Assembly (NCBI GenBank): GCA_003567725.1
Contig: PWYU01000080.1
Span: 1 to 46,949 of the forward strand
Length of the DNA: 46,949 nt
Direction: 5' to 3'
Source of the DNA: Syntrophomonadaceae bacterium
GTDB lineage: Bacteria; Bacillota; Dethiobacteria; DTU022
A program made the translations under genes and the position numbers. Of the stretch, positions 16,638-25,488 are shown in pieces. The notes beneath the pieces were generated by a model. It had not been told where the DNA came from and did not search any database. It was given only the letters and a program-made list of their open reading frames with translations. The first letter of the stretch is position 1; every line of letters starts with the position of its first letter.

Positions 16638-17549
16638 TTACATAGCCCGCAGACGCCTGACCCTTTCTTCGCTGGGGGGGTGGGTAGAAAAAAGAACGCT
16701 TTGCCGGTTGGCCGATCTGGCCCCAAGCGCAGGATTAACAATGTAAAGGCCTTCCAGGGCTTTATTATCAAGCGGGCTGTCTTTAACCTGGTAATTCGTT
16801 ATTTTTTCCAGGGCGCTGGCCAGGCCTTCAGGGTATCCGGTAAAATTGGCTGCTGTAGCGTCGGCCAAATATTCACGCTGTCTGGATATGGCAAACTTCA
16901 GCAGTTGGGCAAATATTGGTGCCAGTATGGCCACTACAAGTAGTATAACCAGCATGATTATCTGGCTCTGGCCTCCTTTGCGGCTACTTCTCCTGCCCAT
17001 GCCCCCAAAGAAAATCATTCTGCGAGCAATAATGCTAGCAAAGACAATTGTTCCGGCTAATACAATAGCAACAGTAGCCAGTAACACATCATAATTGTTT
17101 ATATGAGCCATTTCATGAGCGATCACTCCTTCTATCTCCTGCCGGTCCAGGCGGTCCATCAATCCCCGGGTTACAGCTATGATTGCATTATCCGGATTGC
17201 GGCCAGCAGCAAAAGCGTTTGGTACGTCTGTATCGATAAGATACACTTTTGGCATTGGCTTGCCGGCAGCGATACTTAAAGCTTCCACGGTATTGTAAAG
17301 GTAAGGTTGATCTTTTTTGCTAACTTCTCTAGCTCCGGCCATCTTTGTAATAACACTTTGTCCTCTGAAATAGCTTATCAAAAAGAGGATAATAAAAATT
17401 AAGCCAGCTAAAATAATACCGATGACAGGATCCCCAATATATATACCGATAAAATATCCAATTGCTCCAAATAGTAAGGCGTAAAGAAAAAATAGAAAAA
17501 AAGTTTTCCTTTTGTTAGATGCGATACGTCCATAAATGGGGTCCATCAT
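16638..17549 (-). CDS. htpX: HtpX-like M48 membrane zinc metalloprotease
   Basis: This 303-residue M48 protease takes part in membrane-protein quality control. Two hydrophobic spans lie at about residues 18-60. The zinc site HEMAH is at 145-149, two more spans follow (about 155-215), and REYLADA supplies the third ligand Glu. THPPSEERVRRL near the C-terminus is the family's conserved tail. The start ATG at 17549 overlaps the lemA stop by one base (TAATG), and GAGGAT lies upstream; a second ATG follows at codon 2. The lemA-htpX pair is a widespread operon, and LemA is thought to partner the protease. Confidence 0.92.
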   Translation of the reverse strand: MMDPIYGRIASNKRKTFFLFFLYALLFGAIGYFIGIYIGDPVIGIILAGLIFIILFLISYFRGQSVITKMAGAREVSKKDQPYLYNTVEALSIAAGKPMPKVYLIDTDVPNAFAAGRNPDNAIIAVTRGLMDRLDRQEIEGVIAHEMAHINNYDVLLATVAIVLAGTIVFASIIARRMIFFGGMGRRSSRKGGQSQIIMLVILLVVAILAPIFAQLLKFAISRQREYLADATAANFTGYPEGLASALEKITNYQVKDSPLDNKALEGLYIVNPALGARSANRQSVLFSTHPPSEERVRRLRAM

Positions 17550-18118
17550 TAGTTTTTATCCTCTTTCATATTTATTTCAGGCGCTCTGCGAGCCTGCTCT
17601 GACTCAATTGCAAAGTATTCACGAGCCTTAAAATTGAACAACCTGGCAATAAGATTGGTTGGAAACCTTTGGGTCATTGTATTCAAGGCCATAACTGTCC
17701 GGTTATAGCGCTGCCTGGCATAAGCAATTTTATTTTCTATGGCAGCCAGTTCTTCTTGCAGCATCATAAAGTTTTGGTTAGCTTTTAAATCGGGGTAACT
17801 TTCCGCCACGGCAAAAAGACTTTTTATTGCCCTTTCAGCGGTTTGATCGGCGCCGGCGTTTTCTTTTATATTAGTAGCGTTAAGCCACTCTGTTCTGGCC
17901 CTGGTTACCGCTTCAAGGACTTCCCGCTCATGTTCCATATAACCTTTGACTGTATTAACCAGGTTGGGGACCAGATCAAAACGTTTTTGAAGGAGGGTGT
18001 CAATATTAGAGTAAGCTTTATCAGCCATATTACGCATACTAACCAGGCGGTTATAGCTAAATATTAGGAATAAAATAATTACAGCTGCTATTATCAATAT
18101 AATATGGATGATTTCCAA
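17549..18118 (-). CDS. lemA: LemA family protein
   Basis: This is a 189-residue LemA: one N-terminal membrane span (about residues 4-24), then a long helical-bundle domain with the signatures YNRLVSMRNMADKAYSNIDTLLQKRFDLVPNL (split as YNRLVSMRNMADKAYSN and IDTLLQKRFDLVPNL) and YNRTVMALNTMTQRFPTNLIA, and a terminal YFA-type motif. Its molecular function is unsettled, but it is commonly encoded with HtpX as here. The start is TTG 18118, with AAGGAGG (complement of 18126-18132) 7 bases upstream. It is divergent from rph across a 298-base gap. Confidence 0.92.
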   Translation of the reverse strand: MEIIHIILIIAAVIILFLIFSYNRLVSMRNMADKAYSNIDTLLQKRFDLVPNLVNTVKGYMEHEREVLEAVTRARTEWLNATNIKENAGADQTAERAIKSLFAVAESYPDLKANQNFMMLQEELAAIENKIAYARQRYNRTVMALNTMTQRFPTNLIARLFNFKAREYFAIESEQARRAPEINMKEDKN

Positions 18119-18416
18119 TGTGATGCCTCCTTGAAGATCGATAACCTTTTTATGCTAGATTTGAGTTTCAAATAATCCATTATATAAAAAATCCCTTTAA
18201 TTATAATTATATATCTCTAAATAGCCACCGTAAATATTTTTCATATTTCAGAGCGTTATTATAATTAAAGATGTTTATAACCTTCAAGATGCTATTACAA
18301 TGATATGTTTCTCCATTATTATAACCGTTAACTTAAAAAAACGGAAGGAAATGTCTTGTTTATGGTGAATAGAAATCTTATTAAATCTAATTCTGTTGTG
18401 AGGAAATGAAGCGTAA
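18119..18416. other. Divergent lemA/rph intergenic region
   Basis: This very AT-rich region of 298 bases should hold promoters for both flanking genes. A TATAAT at 18260-18265 could serve rph but has only a poor -35 (TTTTTC) 17 bases upstream. No structured element or short gene was recognised. Confidence 0.4.
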
Positions 18417-19157
18417 ATGCGTATTGATGGAAGAAATTTAAACGAACTCCGCCCTTTATCTATTAAACGTTCTTACCTTAAATATCCGGAAGGATCCGCT
18501 TTGATTGAGCTTGGTGATACAGCTGTTTTATGTACCGCTTCAGTTGAAGAAAGAGTGCCTGATTTCCTTAAAGGGAGCAGAAGAGGTTGGGTAACCGCTG
18601 AATACGCCATGCTGCCCCGGTCCACGGAGACCCGCATTGCAAGAGAAAGAAATGGTTTTAATGCCCGTAGTCTGGAAATACAACGCCTGATTGGACGATC
18701 TTTGCGGGCGGTTGTTAATATGGAAGCTTTGGATGGAATTACGATTCGCATTGACTGTGATGTTCTACAGGCAGACGGAGGAACCCGAACTGCAGCCATT
18801 AGCGGGGCTTATGTGGCATTAGCGGAAGCTTTTTTCTATCTCTTTCAGAAAAAGCAAATTGGCCAATTCCCTCTCAATGATTATCTTTCGGCAGTTAGTG
18901 TCGGAAAGCTTAATGGCACCAGCGTAATGGATCTTTCTTTTGTTGAAGATTCGCAAGCAGCTGTTGATATGAACCTGGTGATGACGGCAGGCGGAAAATT
19001 GGTTGAAATACAGGGTTCTTCAGAAGACAAACCTTTTAGTATAGAAGAGCTTAACAGAATGCTTGATCTGGCTGGTGAAGCTATTTCCGTTATTACAAAT
19101 AAGCAGAAGGAAACCCTGGGTGTTGAAATTTCCGGCTTAATTAATGCTCCCAGCTAA
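18417..19157 (+). CDS. rph: Ribonuclease PH
   Basis: This 246-residue RNase PH is the phosphorolytic 3'-5' exonuclease that trims tRNA 3' ends. Family motifs are the opening MRIDGRNLNELRP, GRRGWVTAEYAMLPRST, RSLEIQRLIGRSLRAVV and CDVLQADGGTRTAAI, with active-site Arg and Asp residues present. The length is typical; some homologues carry a C-terminal fusion to the nucleotide pyrophosphatase that here is the separate next gene. The ribosome site is modest (GTGAGG some 14 bases before ATG 18417). Confidence 0.95.
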   Translation: MRIDGRNLNELRPLSIKRSYLKYPEGSALIELGDTAVLCTASVEERVPDFLKGSRRGWVTAEYAMLPRSTETRIARERNGFNARSLEIQRLIGRSLRAVVNMEALDGITIRIDCDVLQADGGTRTAAISGAYVALAEAFFYLFQKKQIGQFPLNDYLSAVSVGKLNGTSVMDLSFVEDSQAAVDMNLVMTAGGKLVEIQGSSEDKPFSIEELNRMLDLAGEAISVITNKQKETLGVEISGLINAPS

Positions 19158-19310
19158 TTGAATCAGGCCAGAATTTGCCGGTTTATGATTTAATTATCGA
19201 ATCAGGGTTTAAAGATTTATTTTAAACAAAGGTAATCACAACCTAAAGCTTTCTTCAGGTAAGAATAATAAAGTGCAATTTAGATATCATTAAATTAAGG
19301 GGAGCCTTGC

Positions 19311-19904
19311 TTGAAAAAATTGGTGCTTGCAACTAACAATCAGCATAAAGCTTCAGAAATTGGGGAGTTTCTCAGCAGTAGTAAACTGCGAATATTATCT
19401 CTCCAAGATTTCCCTGAACTGAGAATGCCGGAAGAAGACTGCTCCACTTTTACCGGTAATGCTATAAAAAAGGCAGAAACTGTAAGCGCCTATACTGGTT
19501 TGCCTGCTATGGCAGATGATTCAGGCCTGGAAGTAGATTTTCTCGGAGGAAGGCCTGGAGTCCGTTCGGCAAGATATGCGGGTGAAGGCAGCAGCGATAA
19601 AGAAAACAATGAGCTTTTGCTTAAAGAGCTAAAGGGTATCCCGCCGGAAAAAAGAGGAGCAAGGTTTAAGTGTGTAATAGCCATTGTTATACCCGGCACT
19701 GCAGCAAAAACTGTTGAAGGGCAGTGCCGAGGACGAATAGCTGAAGCACCTAAAGGCGATGGTGGTTTTGGTTATGATCCTCTTTTTATCTATAAACCGT
19801 CAGGCCTTACATTTGCTCAAATCACCACTATAGAAAAAAGCAAAGTCAGTCACCGGGGGATAGCACTTAGAAAGGCCTGTAATCTTTTGAGCAAGATCTT
19901 ATGA
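19311..19904 (+). CDS. rdgB: XTP/dITP diphosphatase (RdgB/HAM1)
   Basis: This 197-residue non-canonical purine NTP pyrophosphatase hydrolyses dITP and XTP to prevent their incorporation into nucleic acids. Motifs are an N-terminal VLATNNQHKASEI nucleotide loop, MADDSGLEVDFLGGRPGV, GFGYDPLF and SHRGIALRK. The start is TTG 19311, with GGGGAG 7 bases upstream. It follows rph by 153 bases in the order common in Bacillota. Its last 6 bases overlap the 3' end of the convergent membrane-protein gene. Confidence 0.94.
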   Translation: MKKLVLATNNQHKASEIGEFLSSSKLRILSLQDFPELRMPEEDCSTFTGNAIKKAETVSAYTGLPAMADDSGLEVDFLGGRPGVRSARYAGEGSSDKENNELLLKELKGIPPEKRGARFKCVIAIVIPGTAAKTVEGQCRGRIAEAPKGDGGFGYDPLFIYKPSGLTFAQITTIEKSKVSHRGIALRKACNLLSKIL

Positions 19905-20924
19905 TTGAATATGGACGTAGGTCTCCTTCATACGCCTGTAATAGCGCTTGATTTCCTTAAAGAGATGGAACAATGAAGCCTGGCTGATAAATTCTTCGCT
20001 GGTTCCAGGTGGTTTATTATCGGAAAAACTATCTTCCAGCTTTTCCAGAAGTCTTTCAACAGCCTCTAAATGACAGTTTTTACCTGTAAGAGCCCGGTGC
20101 TGCTGTTTTTGAACAATCCGAAACAGTTGAACTATAGGCCCGGCTTGAGGAACTCGAACCGGGATCCGGCGGGCCAGGTTGTGCATTTCTTCCAGGCGGC
20201 TTAACTGGGATTTGAAGATCAGAAATATTTTATAATAACGCTCGGAATCAGTTTCACGGTTTATGATAAAGCGCTGCTCTCCTTGAAGCAGCTTTGATGT
20301 TTCCAGGCCTTCTCCTATAGTTTTGCTTAACCTGGCGGCTTCCTCCTTCAGTAGTTCATCATTGCATCCCGGTTCAAGCATTTCTAGCATAATAAAATCA
20401 ATGATTTTCCTTAACCCTTCTTCTGCTTCTAAAAGTTTTTGTACTACCTCTTTTTTATGGTTAGGTGTAAATAGAAAATTAAAAAATAATCCGCTTAAAG
20501 CGCCGATAAGAGCAGTGAAAATTTGTTGTATTGAAAAAAGCAATGGTGCAGAATCATAATTACTACTAAACAATACTGTAATGGCTGTTATTGCGGTAAG
20601 GACTATGTGTTCTTGCCATTGGAGATTTATACAAATATAGATAGCTGCTATGGTAGCCAGTCCGTATCCAAGAGGTGATAGCCCGAAGATAAAGCTAAAA
20701 GCAGTACCCACTATGCCACCAATTAAAACGCTGCCCAGTTTAGCTAAACTCTGTAAGATAGAGTGATAAAATGTTTTTTGGACAGTCAACAAAGCTACAA
20801 TAGCAGCCAGATTAATGCGATCAAAATCCAGCTGCTGGGTTATAAAAATGGCAAGGGTAACTGCCAGGGCGGTTTTTAAAGCCCTGCCTCCTACAGGAAA
20901 ATTTCTTATGTTAATATTTATCAT
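19899..20924 (-). CDS. Aromatic acid exporter-like (ArAE_1/FUSC) membrane protein
   Basis: This is a 341-residue protein. The N-terminal half (about residues 1-145) has four or five hydrophobic segments, including RALKTALAVTLAIFITQQL and the conserved ALLTVQKTFYHSILQSLAK loop. The C-terminal half is helical and cytosolic. This matches the PF06081 aromatic acid exporter/FUSC-related group (YqjA/UPF0421-like). The substrate is unknown. The start is ATG 20924, because GAGGG (complement of 20931-20935) sits 6 bases upstream; a GTG at 20936 would overlap that site. It is convergent with rdgB with a 6-base tail overlap. Confidence 0.75.
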   Translation of the reverse strand: MININIRNFPVGGRALKTALAVTLAIFITQQLDFDRINLAAIVALLTVQKTFYHSILQSLAKLGSVLIGGIVGTAFSFIFGLSPLGYGLATIAAIYICINLQWQEHIVLTAITAITVLFSSNYDSAPLLFSIQQIFTALIGALSGLFFNFLFTPNHKKEVVQKLLEAEEGLRKIIDFIMLEMLEPGCNDELLKEEAARLSKTIGEGLETSKLLQGEQRFIINRETDSERYYKIFLIFKSQLSRLEEMHNLARRIPVRVPQAGPIVQLFRIVQKQQHRALTGKNCHLEAVERLLEKLEDSFSDNKPPGTSEEFISQASLFHLFKEIKRYYRRMKETYVHIQS

Positions 20925-21053
20925 TTTGACCCTCACTGTTAATTATTATAACTTATTTTAATCTAACCATTGTCCCTATTATACATATATATGGCCTGTT
21001 TGAAATGGTGAACTGTTTTTTTATAAAAAAGCAGCCTGCAACCTGAAATAACG

Positions 21054-21141
21054 TCTTATTCAGTGGTATATTATGGTAATGTGACAGATAAGCAAAGCGG
21101 GCTAAGCCCACCGCGACGAGGGTAGAAAGGCCACTGTATGA
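21054..21141 (+). ncRNA. Candidate structured RNA, class not assigned
   Basis: CAGTGG (21061-21066) pairs with CCACTG (21131-21136), with partial extension outside (CTT/AAG). Within lies a GC-rich hairpin, GCGGGC-taa-GCCCACCGC (21097-21114), and unpaired purine-rich stretches ATAAGCAAA and GACGAGGGTAGAAAGG. The segment is markedly more GC-rich than its surroundings and resembles a compact riboswitch aptamer. No downstream gene other than tRNA-Pro, which has its own promoter, follows directly. Confidence 0.4.
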
Positions 21142-21149
21142 AGATTATC

Positions 21150-21178
21150 TTGTTTTTATTTAAACAGTCTGCTATAAT
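21150..21178 (+). promoter_or_regulatory. Promoter of tRNA-Pro
   Basis: -35 TTGTTT (21150-21155), a 17-base spacer and -10 TATAAT (21173-21178) end 10 bases before the mature tRNA 5' end. Confidence 0.75.
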
Positions 21179-21188
21179 CTTACCATAT

Positions 21189-21265
21189 CGGGGCGTAGCG
21201 CAGTTTGGCAGCGCACTTGGTTTGGGACCAAGGGGTCGTCGGTTCAAATCCGACCGCCCCGACCA
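21189..21265 (+). tRNA. tRNA-Pro (UGG)
   Basis: This is a 77-base cloverleaf. The acceptor stem is CGGGGCG/CGCCCCG, the D arm GCGC/GCGC, and the anticodon arm CTTGG-TTTGGGA-CCAAG gives anticodon TGG. The T arm is GTCGG-TTCAAAT-CCGAC. The discriminator A and CCA are encoded. Confidence 0.97.
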
Positions 21266-21540
21266 TTGATTTTAGCCTCTGAAGTTTTAAAGATCCTAAA
21301 ATATATTTAAAATCCCATAGGAAAACTCAAATACAGGGCCGGTGGATTGGCTTTGCTTAAAATAATATACTAAATTTACTATAGCTTTCTGCTTAATAGA
21401 CATACCGGTAAAGCAAATTAAGAATGTACTGCTTGATAGAAATAGCAAAGAGAAGCTGATTGCTAAGCGAGCAGAGTTTTCTTTTCAGGCAATTTAATAA
21501 ACAGCCCGGTAGTGGTTGCTAAGATAAAGGGGAGTTTTAA

Positions 21541-22329
21541 ATGACCTATGAACTAATAAATACTGCTATCAAAAAATATCTTGAAGCTAATTCATTGAAT
21601 AAAGTTGAAGAATTGGGGTTAGATAGAATATTTGACCCCCCGCTTTTGGGTGTGGCAGCAGTTGGAGATGAACTCTTCAGTCAATTAAAGAATCCTGAAA
21701 TAGTCGGTGAAAACCATCTTTTGCCGCAGGAATGGTTGCTTGGTGCAAAATCAGTGCTTTCGTATTTCCTTCCTTTTTCAGATAAAGTTTGCCAGGCTAA
21801 TCGTAAAAAGGGATTGCCTGCAAAAGAATGGCTTTATGGGAGGGTGAAGGGGCAGCAGTTTAACGAAGCTCTTTCAAAGCGGATCGCTGATCTGTGTGAA
21901 GAGTATAACGGAACCGCTGTTGTTCCAGCTATAGATTCCCGGTTTTGCCTGAGTGATGAGCTGAACAGTAACTGGTCAGAAAGGCATGTCGCTTACATAG
22001 CAGGCCTGGGAACTTTTTCATTAAGCAAGTCTTTAATAACTGAAAAAGGTGCCGCCGGTAGGTTCGGCAGTGTTATAACGACTCTTGAGATAGAACCAAC
22101 CAGTCGTTGCTATCAAAGTCCATATGAATACTGCAGTTTTTGCGGGGAATGTTTAGAACGTTGCCCCTCTAAGGCTATAAAGGATGAAAGAGAGCAAAAA
22201 ATAGCCGGTATGGAAAGAAAGGTATGCCAAAATTATATGAACACCAAGATTCGGCCCCGCTTTAAACCTTTCTATGGCTGTGGAAAATGTCAAACGGCAG
22301 TCCAATGTGAGCAAACAAAGCCACTTTAG
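21541..22329 (+). CDS. QueG-like double-[4Fe-4S] protein
   Basis: This 262-residue protein resembles the Fe-S part of epoxyqueuosine reductase (QueG), but is shorter than typical QueG. The N-terminal two thirds carry conserved-looking patches such as GAKSVLSYFLPFSD and GLGTFSLSKSLITEKGAAGRFGSVIT. The C-terminus holds two cluster motifs: CSFCGECLERCP and, later, YGCGKCQTAVQCE. Genuine QueG catalyses the last step of queuosine synthesis with cobalamin. This shorter group is often annotated only as an epoxyqueuosine reductase-like or 4Fe-4S double-cluster protein, so enzymatic function is not assigned. ATG 21541 follows AAGGGGAG. Confidence 0.7.
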   Translation: MTYELINTAIKKYLEANSLNKVEELGLDRIFDPPLLGVAAVGDELFSQLKNPEIVGENHLLPQEWLLGAKSVLSYFLPFSDKVCQANRKKGLPAKEWLYGRVKGQQFNEALSKRIADLCEEYNGTAVVPAIDSRFCLSDELNSNWSERHVAYIAGLGTFSLSKSLITEKGAAGRFGSVITTLEIEPTSRCYQSPYEYCSFCGECLERCPSKAIKDEREQKIAGMERKVCQNYMNTKIRPRFKPFYGCGKCQTAVQCEQTKPL

Positions 22330-22514
22330 TATTTAATAATTGTCACTATGGCGGCAAATAAGAAAGGCTTTAACGTTAATGAATTATTATCAATATTAAA
22401 GGTATTTCCATTTTACTTGGCGAATTTATCAAAGATTGCCTTTTCAATACGCCTTTAAGCTTAAGTTTATTTGCCTTTTGACGATATATTATTAAAGAAA
22501 GGAATGGGCAACCT

Positions 22515-23453
22515 TTGTATTCTTCAGTTACAGAGATGCAAAGACAAATACATTTAGGCCCTCTATCTTTTAAACCCGGGCTTCTACTGTTCCTTTTCCT
22601 TTTCATTGTGTTATGTTTATTTTCGACATCCTGTGCTAATGAAGATGTTGAATTAGAACAGTCGTATGATGAACCGCTGGAAACAGTCAGGGTTGTATAT
22701 GTAGACTGGGTTTCTGAAATTGCCAGCGCTCATATTGTAAAAGCTGTCATTGAAGATAGACTTGGCTATAATTGTGAGTTGCTCTCGGTTACAGCAATTT
22801 CTATGTGGGAATCTGTGGCTGCCGGAGATCAAGATGCTATGGTAGGGGCCTGGTTGCCAACTTTACAAGAGCATTATTACGAAAACGTTAAAGATGACGT
22901 GATTAATCTCGGCCCTAACCTGGAAGGGGTTGAAATGGGCCTGGTAGTTCCCGCTCATGTTGAAATAGGTTCCATAGAAGAGTTAAATGAACATTTTGAG
23001 GCATTTGAAGGCAAAATTATCGGCATTGATCCTGAAGCAGGGCTTATGGAAAATACTGTGCAGGCTATTGATCGCTATGATTTAGAATACGAGCTTGTTT
23101 CTGGAAGTGATCTTACTATGACTTCTGCTCTTGATATTGCCTTTGATGAAGAAAGATGGATTGTGGTAACCGGCTGGAGTCCCCACTGGAAATTTGCTCG
23201 TTGGGATTTAAAATACCTGGAAGATCCAAAATCTGTATATGGTGATTCTGAGTATATTGGAACAATTGTTCGAAAAGGCCTGGAGCATGATATGCCTGAT
23301 GTTTATAAATTTTTTGAAAACTTTTATTGGACTCCTGGCGATATGGAGCAGGTAATGCTTTGGTTCAGCGAAGAAGGGATGAGCGCTGAAGAGGCAGCAA
23401 AGCGCTGGGTTGATGAGCATCCAGAAGTTGTAGATGAATGGTTTGTCCAGTAA
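22515..23453 (+). CDS. OpuAC-type glycine betaine-binding lipoprotein (orphan)
   Basis: This is a 312-residue binding protein of the OpuAC/ProX family. The signal peptide ends in lipobox STSC. The mature part has aromatic residues at the positions expected for a quaternary-amine cage: VDWVSEIAS, GAWLPTLQ and GWSPHWKF. The ligand is inferred to be glycine betaine or a similar quaternary amine. The start is TTG 22515, or possibly ATG 22536; neither has ideal spacing. No cognate permease or ATPase lies nearby. Instead a membrane GGDEF/HD-GYP protein begins 30 bases downstream, so it may present ligand to that sensor rather than to a transporter. Confidence 0.85.
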   Translation: MYSSVTEMQRQIHLGPLSFKPGLLLFLFLFIVLCLFSTSCANEDVELEQSYDEPLETVRVVYVDWVSEIASAHIVKAVIEDRLGYNCELLSVTAISMWESVAAGDQDAMVGAWLPTLQEHYYENVKDDVINLGPNLEGVEMGLVVPAHVEIGSIEELNEHFEAFEGKIIGIDPEAGLMENTVQAIDRYDLEYELVSGSDLTMTSALDIAFDEERWIVVTGWSPHWKFARWDLKYLEDPKSVYGDSEYIGTIVRKGLEHDMPDVYKFFENFYWTPGDMEQVMLWFSEEGMSAEEAAKRWVDEHPEVVDEWFVQ

Positions 23454-23482
23454 GGATAAGTAATTAGATTAAGAGGTACGTA

Positions 23483-25213
23483 ATGGTTAATCATTCACGC
23501 AGCAGGGTTGTTAACTTAACAGAAGGGACTTTTTTTAACGCCTGGTTTATTGTTTCCATTGTTATAACTCTCTTTTTAATTGCTATCTTGGCCTGGTACC
23601 TCGTCTATTCAAATGAGATGATTGAATCTTTTGAAAGGCAAGAGCTTGCTACTCAACAGGTTTCAGGAGAACTGCATCGTTATACTGATAATCTTGAAAT
23701 GTCCGCAAAAATGGCAGCTGCTACTGGTGATTTGCATTGGGAGATTGCCTATAATGGTCACCGTGAAGAACTGGATAATGTATTTGGCCGTATCCCTGAG
23801 CTTATTGCTACCGATGAAGCCCAGGAGCAACTTGATAAAATAATCACTTATCGCCAAGAAATAGATGCCATTGAAGAAGAAGCCCTGGAGCTGGTTGCCC
23901 GGGGACAGAAAAATGAGGCTTCCGATCTGCTGGCCGGTTGGGTTTATACAGGCAATCAGCTTGAAGTTGTTGTTGCTACAGAAAACCTGGCTTCTATCAT
24001 GAGAAACCATATTAATACCAGAATTGCTTATGAACAGCAGCTGACAAGAGCGCTTTCATGGGTTTTGTCCGGATGCCTGTTTATTTTATCTATTTCATGG
24101 TGGGTGACCATCAAAATATGGCGTTCCAGTGTGAAGAAAAAACAGGAAAAAGACTGCGAGGTTGAATATCTAAGTTACCACGATTCTTTAACAGGACTTT
24201 TCAACCGGGCTTATCTTGAGGAGGAAATGGAAAGGTTGAACTCTGAAGAGTACCTTCCTGTCAGTATTATTATGCTGGATTTTAATAACCTTAAGCTGGT
24301 AAATGACACTTATGGTCATGGAGCCGGCGATGAAGTTTTAAAAATGGGTGCGGAGCTCTTGAAGGAGAACTGCCGTAATGATGATGTGCTTGCCCGGTGG
24401 GGCGGAGACGAATTTGTTATTCTTTTACCTCGCACAGATCAAAAAAACACTCAGATCATAAAAGATCGTGTTATTAGTGAATGCCGTAAAACCTATACCA
24501 GCAATATGCCTGTATCTATGGCTCTTGGTTCAGCAACAAAACTAAGTGCAGGCCGCGATATCTTTAAGTATTTAAACGAAGCAGAAGATAAAATGTATGA
24601 TCATAAACATAGTGAAGGGCGCAGTGCTCGAAGTGCTGCATTGAAAAGATTGCTGGAAAACCTGGAAAAGAGAACTTTTGAAAGAGGGGATCATTTTCGA
24701 GGTATAGAAGCAGTAAGTAATATTATTGCTGAAAAAATGAAACTACATAACTCTGATCGAGAGCGCTTAAGGCTTCTTGCCAGGGTTCACGATATCGGGA
24801 TGATTGATGTCCCGGAATTAATACTTAATAAGCCTGATCCTCTCACTGAAGAGGAATGGCTAATAATAAAGAAACATCCTGAAACGGGATACCGGATTGC
24901 CCGATCTTCTAAAGAAATGGCCCAGATTGCTGAAGGAATCCTCAGTCATCATGAAAAATGGGATGGGACGGGATACCCGGAAGGCCTTAAAGGCACTGAA
25001 ATATCAATTATAGCCAGAATACTCGCTGTTGCAGATGCTTTTGAAATTATGTACAGCGGCAGGCCTTATAAAAAGGCTATGGCTATGGAAGAAATCAGCG
25101 AGGAGTTTAAGAAATGTTCAGGCAGCCAATTTGATCCTAATATTGTGGAAATCCTTATTAAAATTATTGAAGATAATAATATTGCTATTTCCAGTGCCCT
25201 TGCAAATCAATAG
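23483..25213 (+). CDS. Membrane GGDEF/HD-GYP cyclic-di-GMP signalling protein
   Basis: This is a 576-residue protein with a membrane span at about residues 20-42, an extracytoplasmic four-helix-like sensor of about 150 residues, a second span (about 192-211), a GGDEF domain and a C-terminal HD-GYP domain. The diguanylate cyclase site GGDEF (307-311) is intact and an inhibitory I-site RNDD (298-301) sits five residues before it. The phosphodiesterase side has HD at 436-437, HH at 489-490 and GYP at 497-499. Both synthesis and breakdown activities therefore look possible. AAGAGG precedes ATG 23483. Pairing with the binding lipoprotein suggests a ligand-responsive c-di-GMP switch. Confidence 0.9.
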   Translation: MVNHSRSRVVNLTEGTFFNAWFIVSIVITLFLIAILAWYLVYSNEMIESFERQELATQQVSGELHRYTDNLEMSAKMAAATGDLHWEIAYNGHREELDNVFGRIPELIATDEAQEQLDKIITYRQEIDAIEEEALELVARGQKNEASDLLAGWVYTGNQLEVVVATENLASIMRNHINTRIAYEQQLTRALSWVLSGCLFILSISWWVTIKIWRSSVKKKQEKDCEVEYLSYHDSLTGLFNRAYLEEEMERLNSEEYLPVSIIMLDFNNLKLVNDTYGHGAGDEVLKMGAELLKENCRNDDVLARWGGDEFVILLPRTDQKNTQIIKDRVISECRKTYTSNMPVSMALGSATKLSAGRDIFKYLNEAEDKMYDHKHSEGRSARSAALKRLLENLEKRTFERGDHFRGIEAVSNIIAEKMKLHNSDRERLRLLARVHDIGMIDVPELILNKPDPLTEEEWLIIKKHPETGYRIARSSKEMAQIAEGILSHHEKWDGTGYPEGLKGTEISIIARILAVADAFEIMYSGRPYKKAMAMEEISEEFKKCSGSQFDPNIVEILIKIIEDNNIAISSALANQ

Positions 25214-25377
25214 AAAATCAGAGGGCTATTAGCTATAACTGAGGCATGTAATTAAGTCTAAATTGAGCAGATCTAATTTATAGAGCGCTTCCGTTAGATG
25301 AATACTACAATATATTAACACTACAAAGTTAGGTATAATATGGATCCAAACAACAGGGCTTTACATTTATATTAATG

Positions 25378-25421
25378 GGCCGGCGTATAGCGCTGGCCAA
25401 GCTATGTAGAGGGCTTTTTTT
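25378..25421 (+). terminator. Possible terminator after the GGDEF/HD-GYP gene
   Basis: GGCC-g-GCG (25378-25385) pairs with CGC-t-GGCC (25391-25398) around TATAG. A run of seven T lies at 25415-25421, separated from the stem by 16 bases, so termination is uncertain. Confidence 0.3.
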
Positions 25422-25488
25422 AAAATGCTAAAGCGGATTAATGATTTTAAATGATATAATGATTTTAGCAATATTTTAAGGGGGGCTG

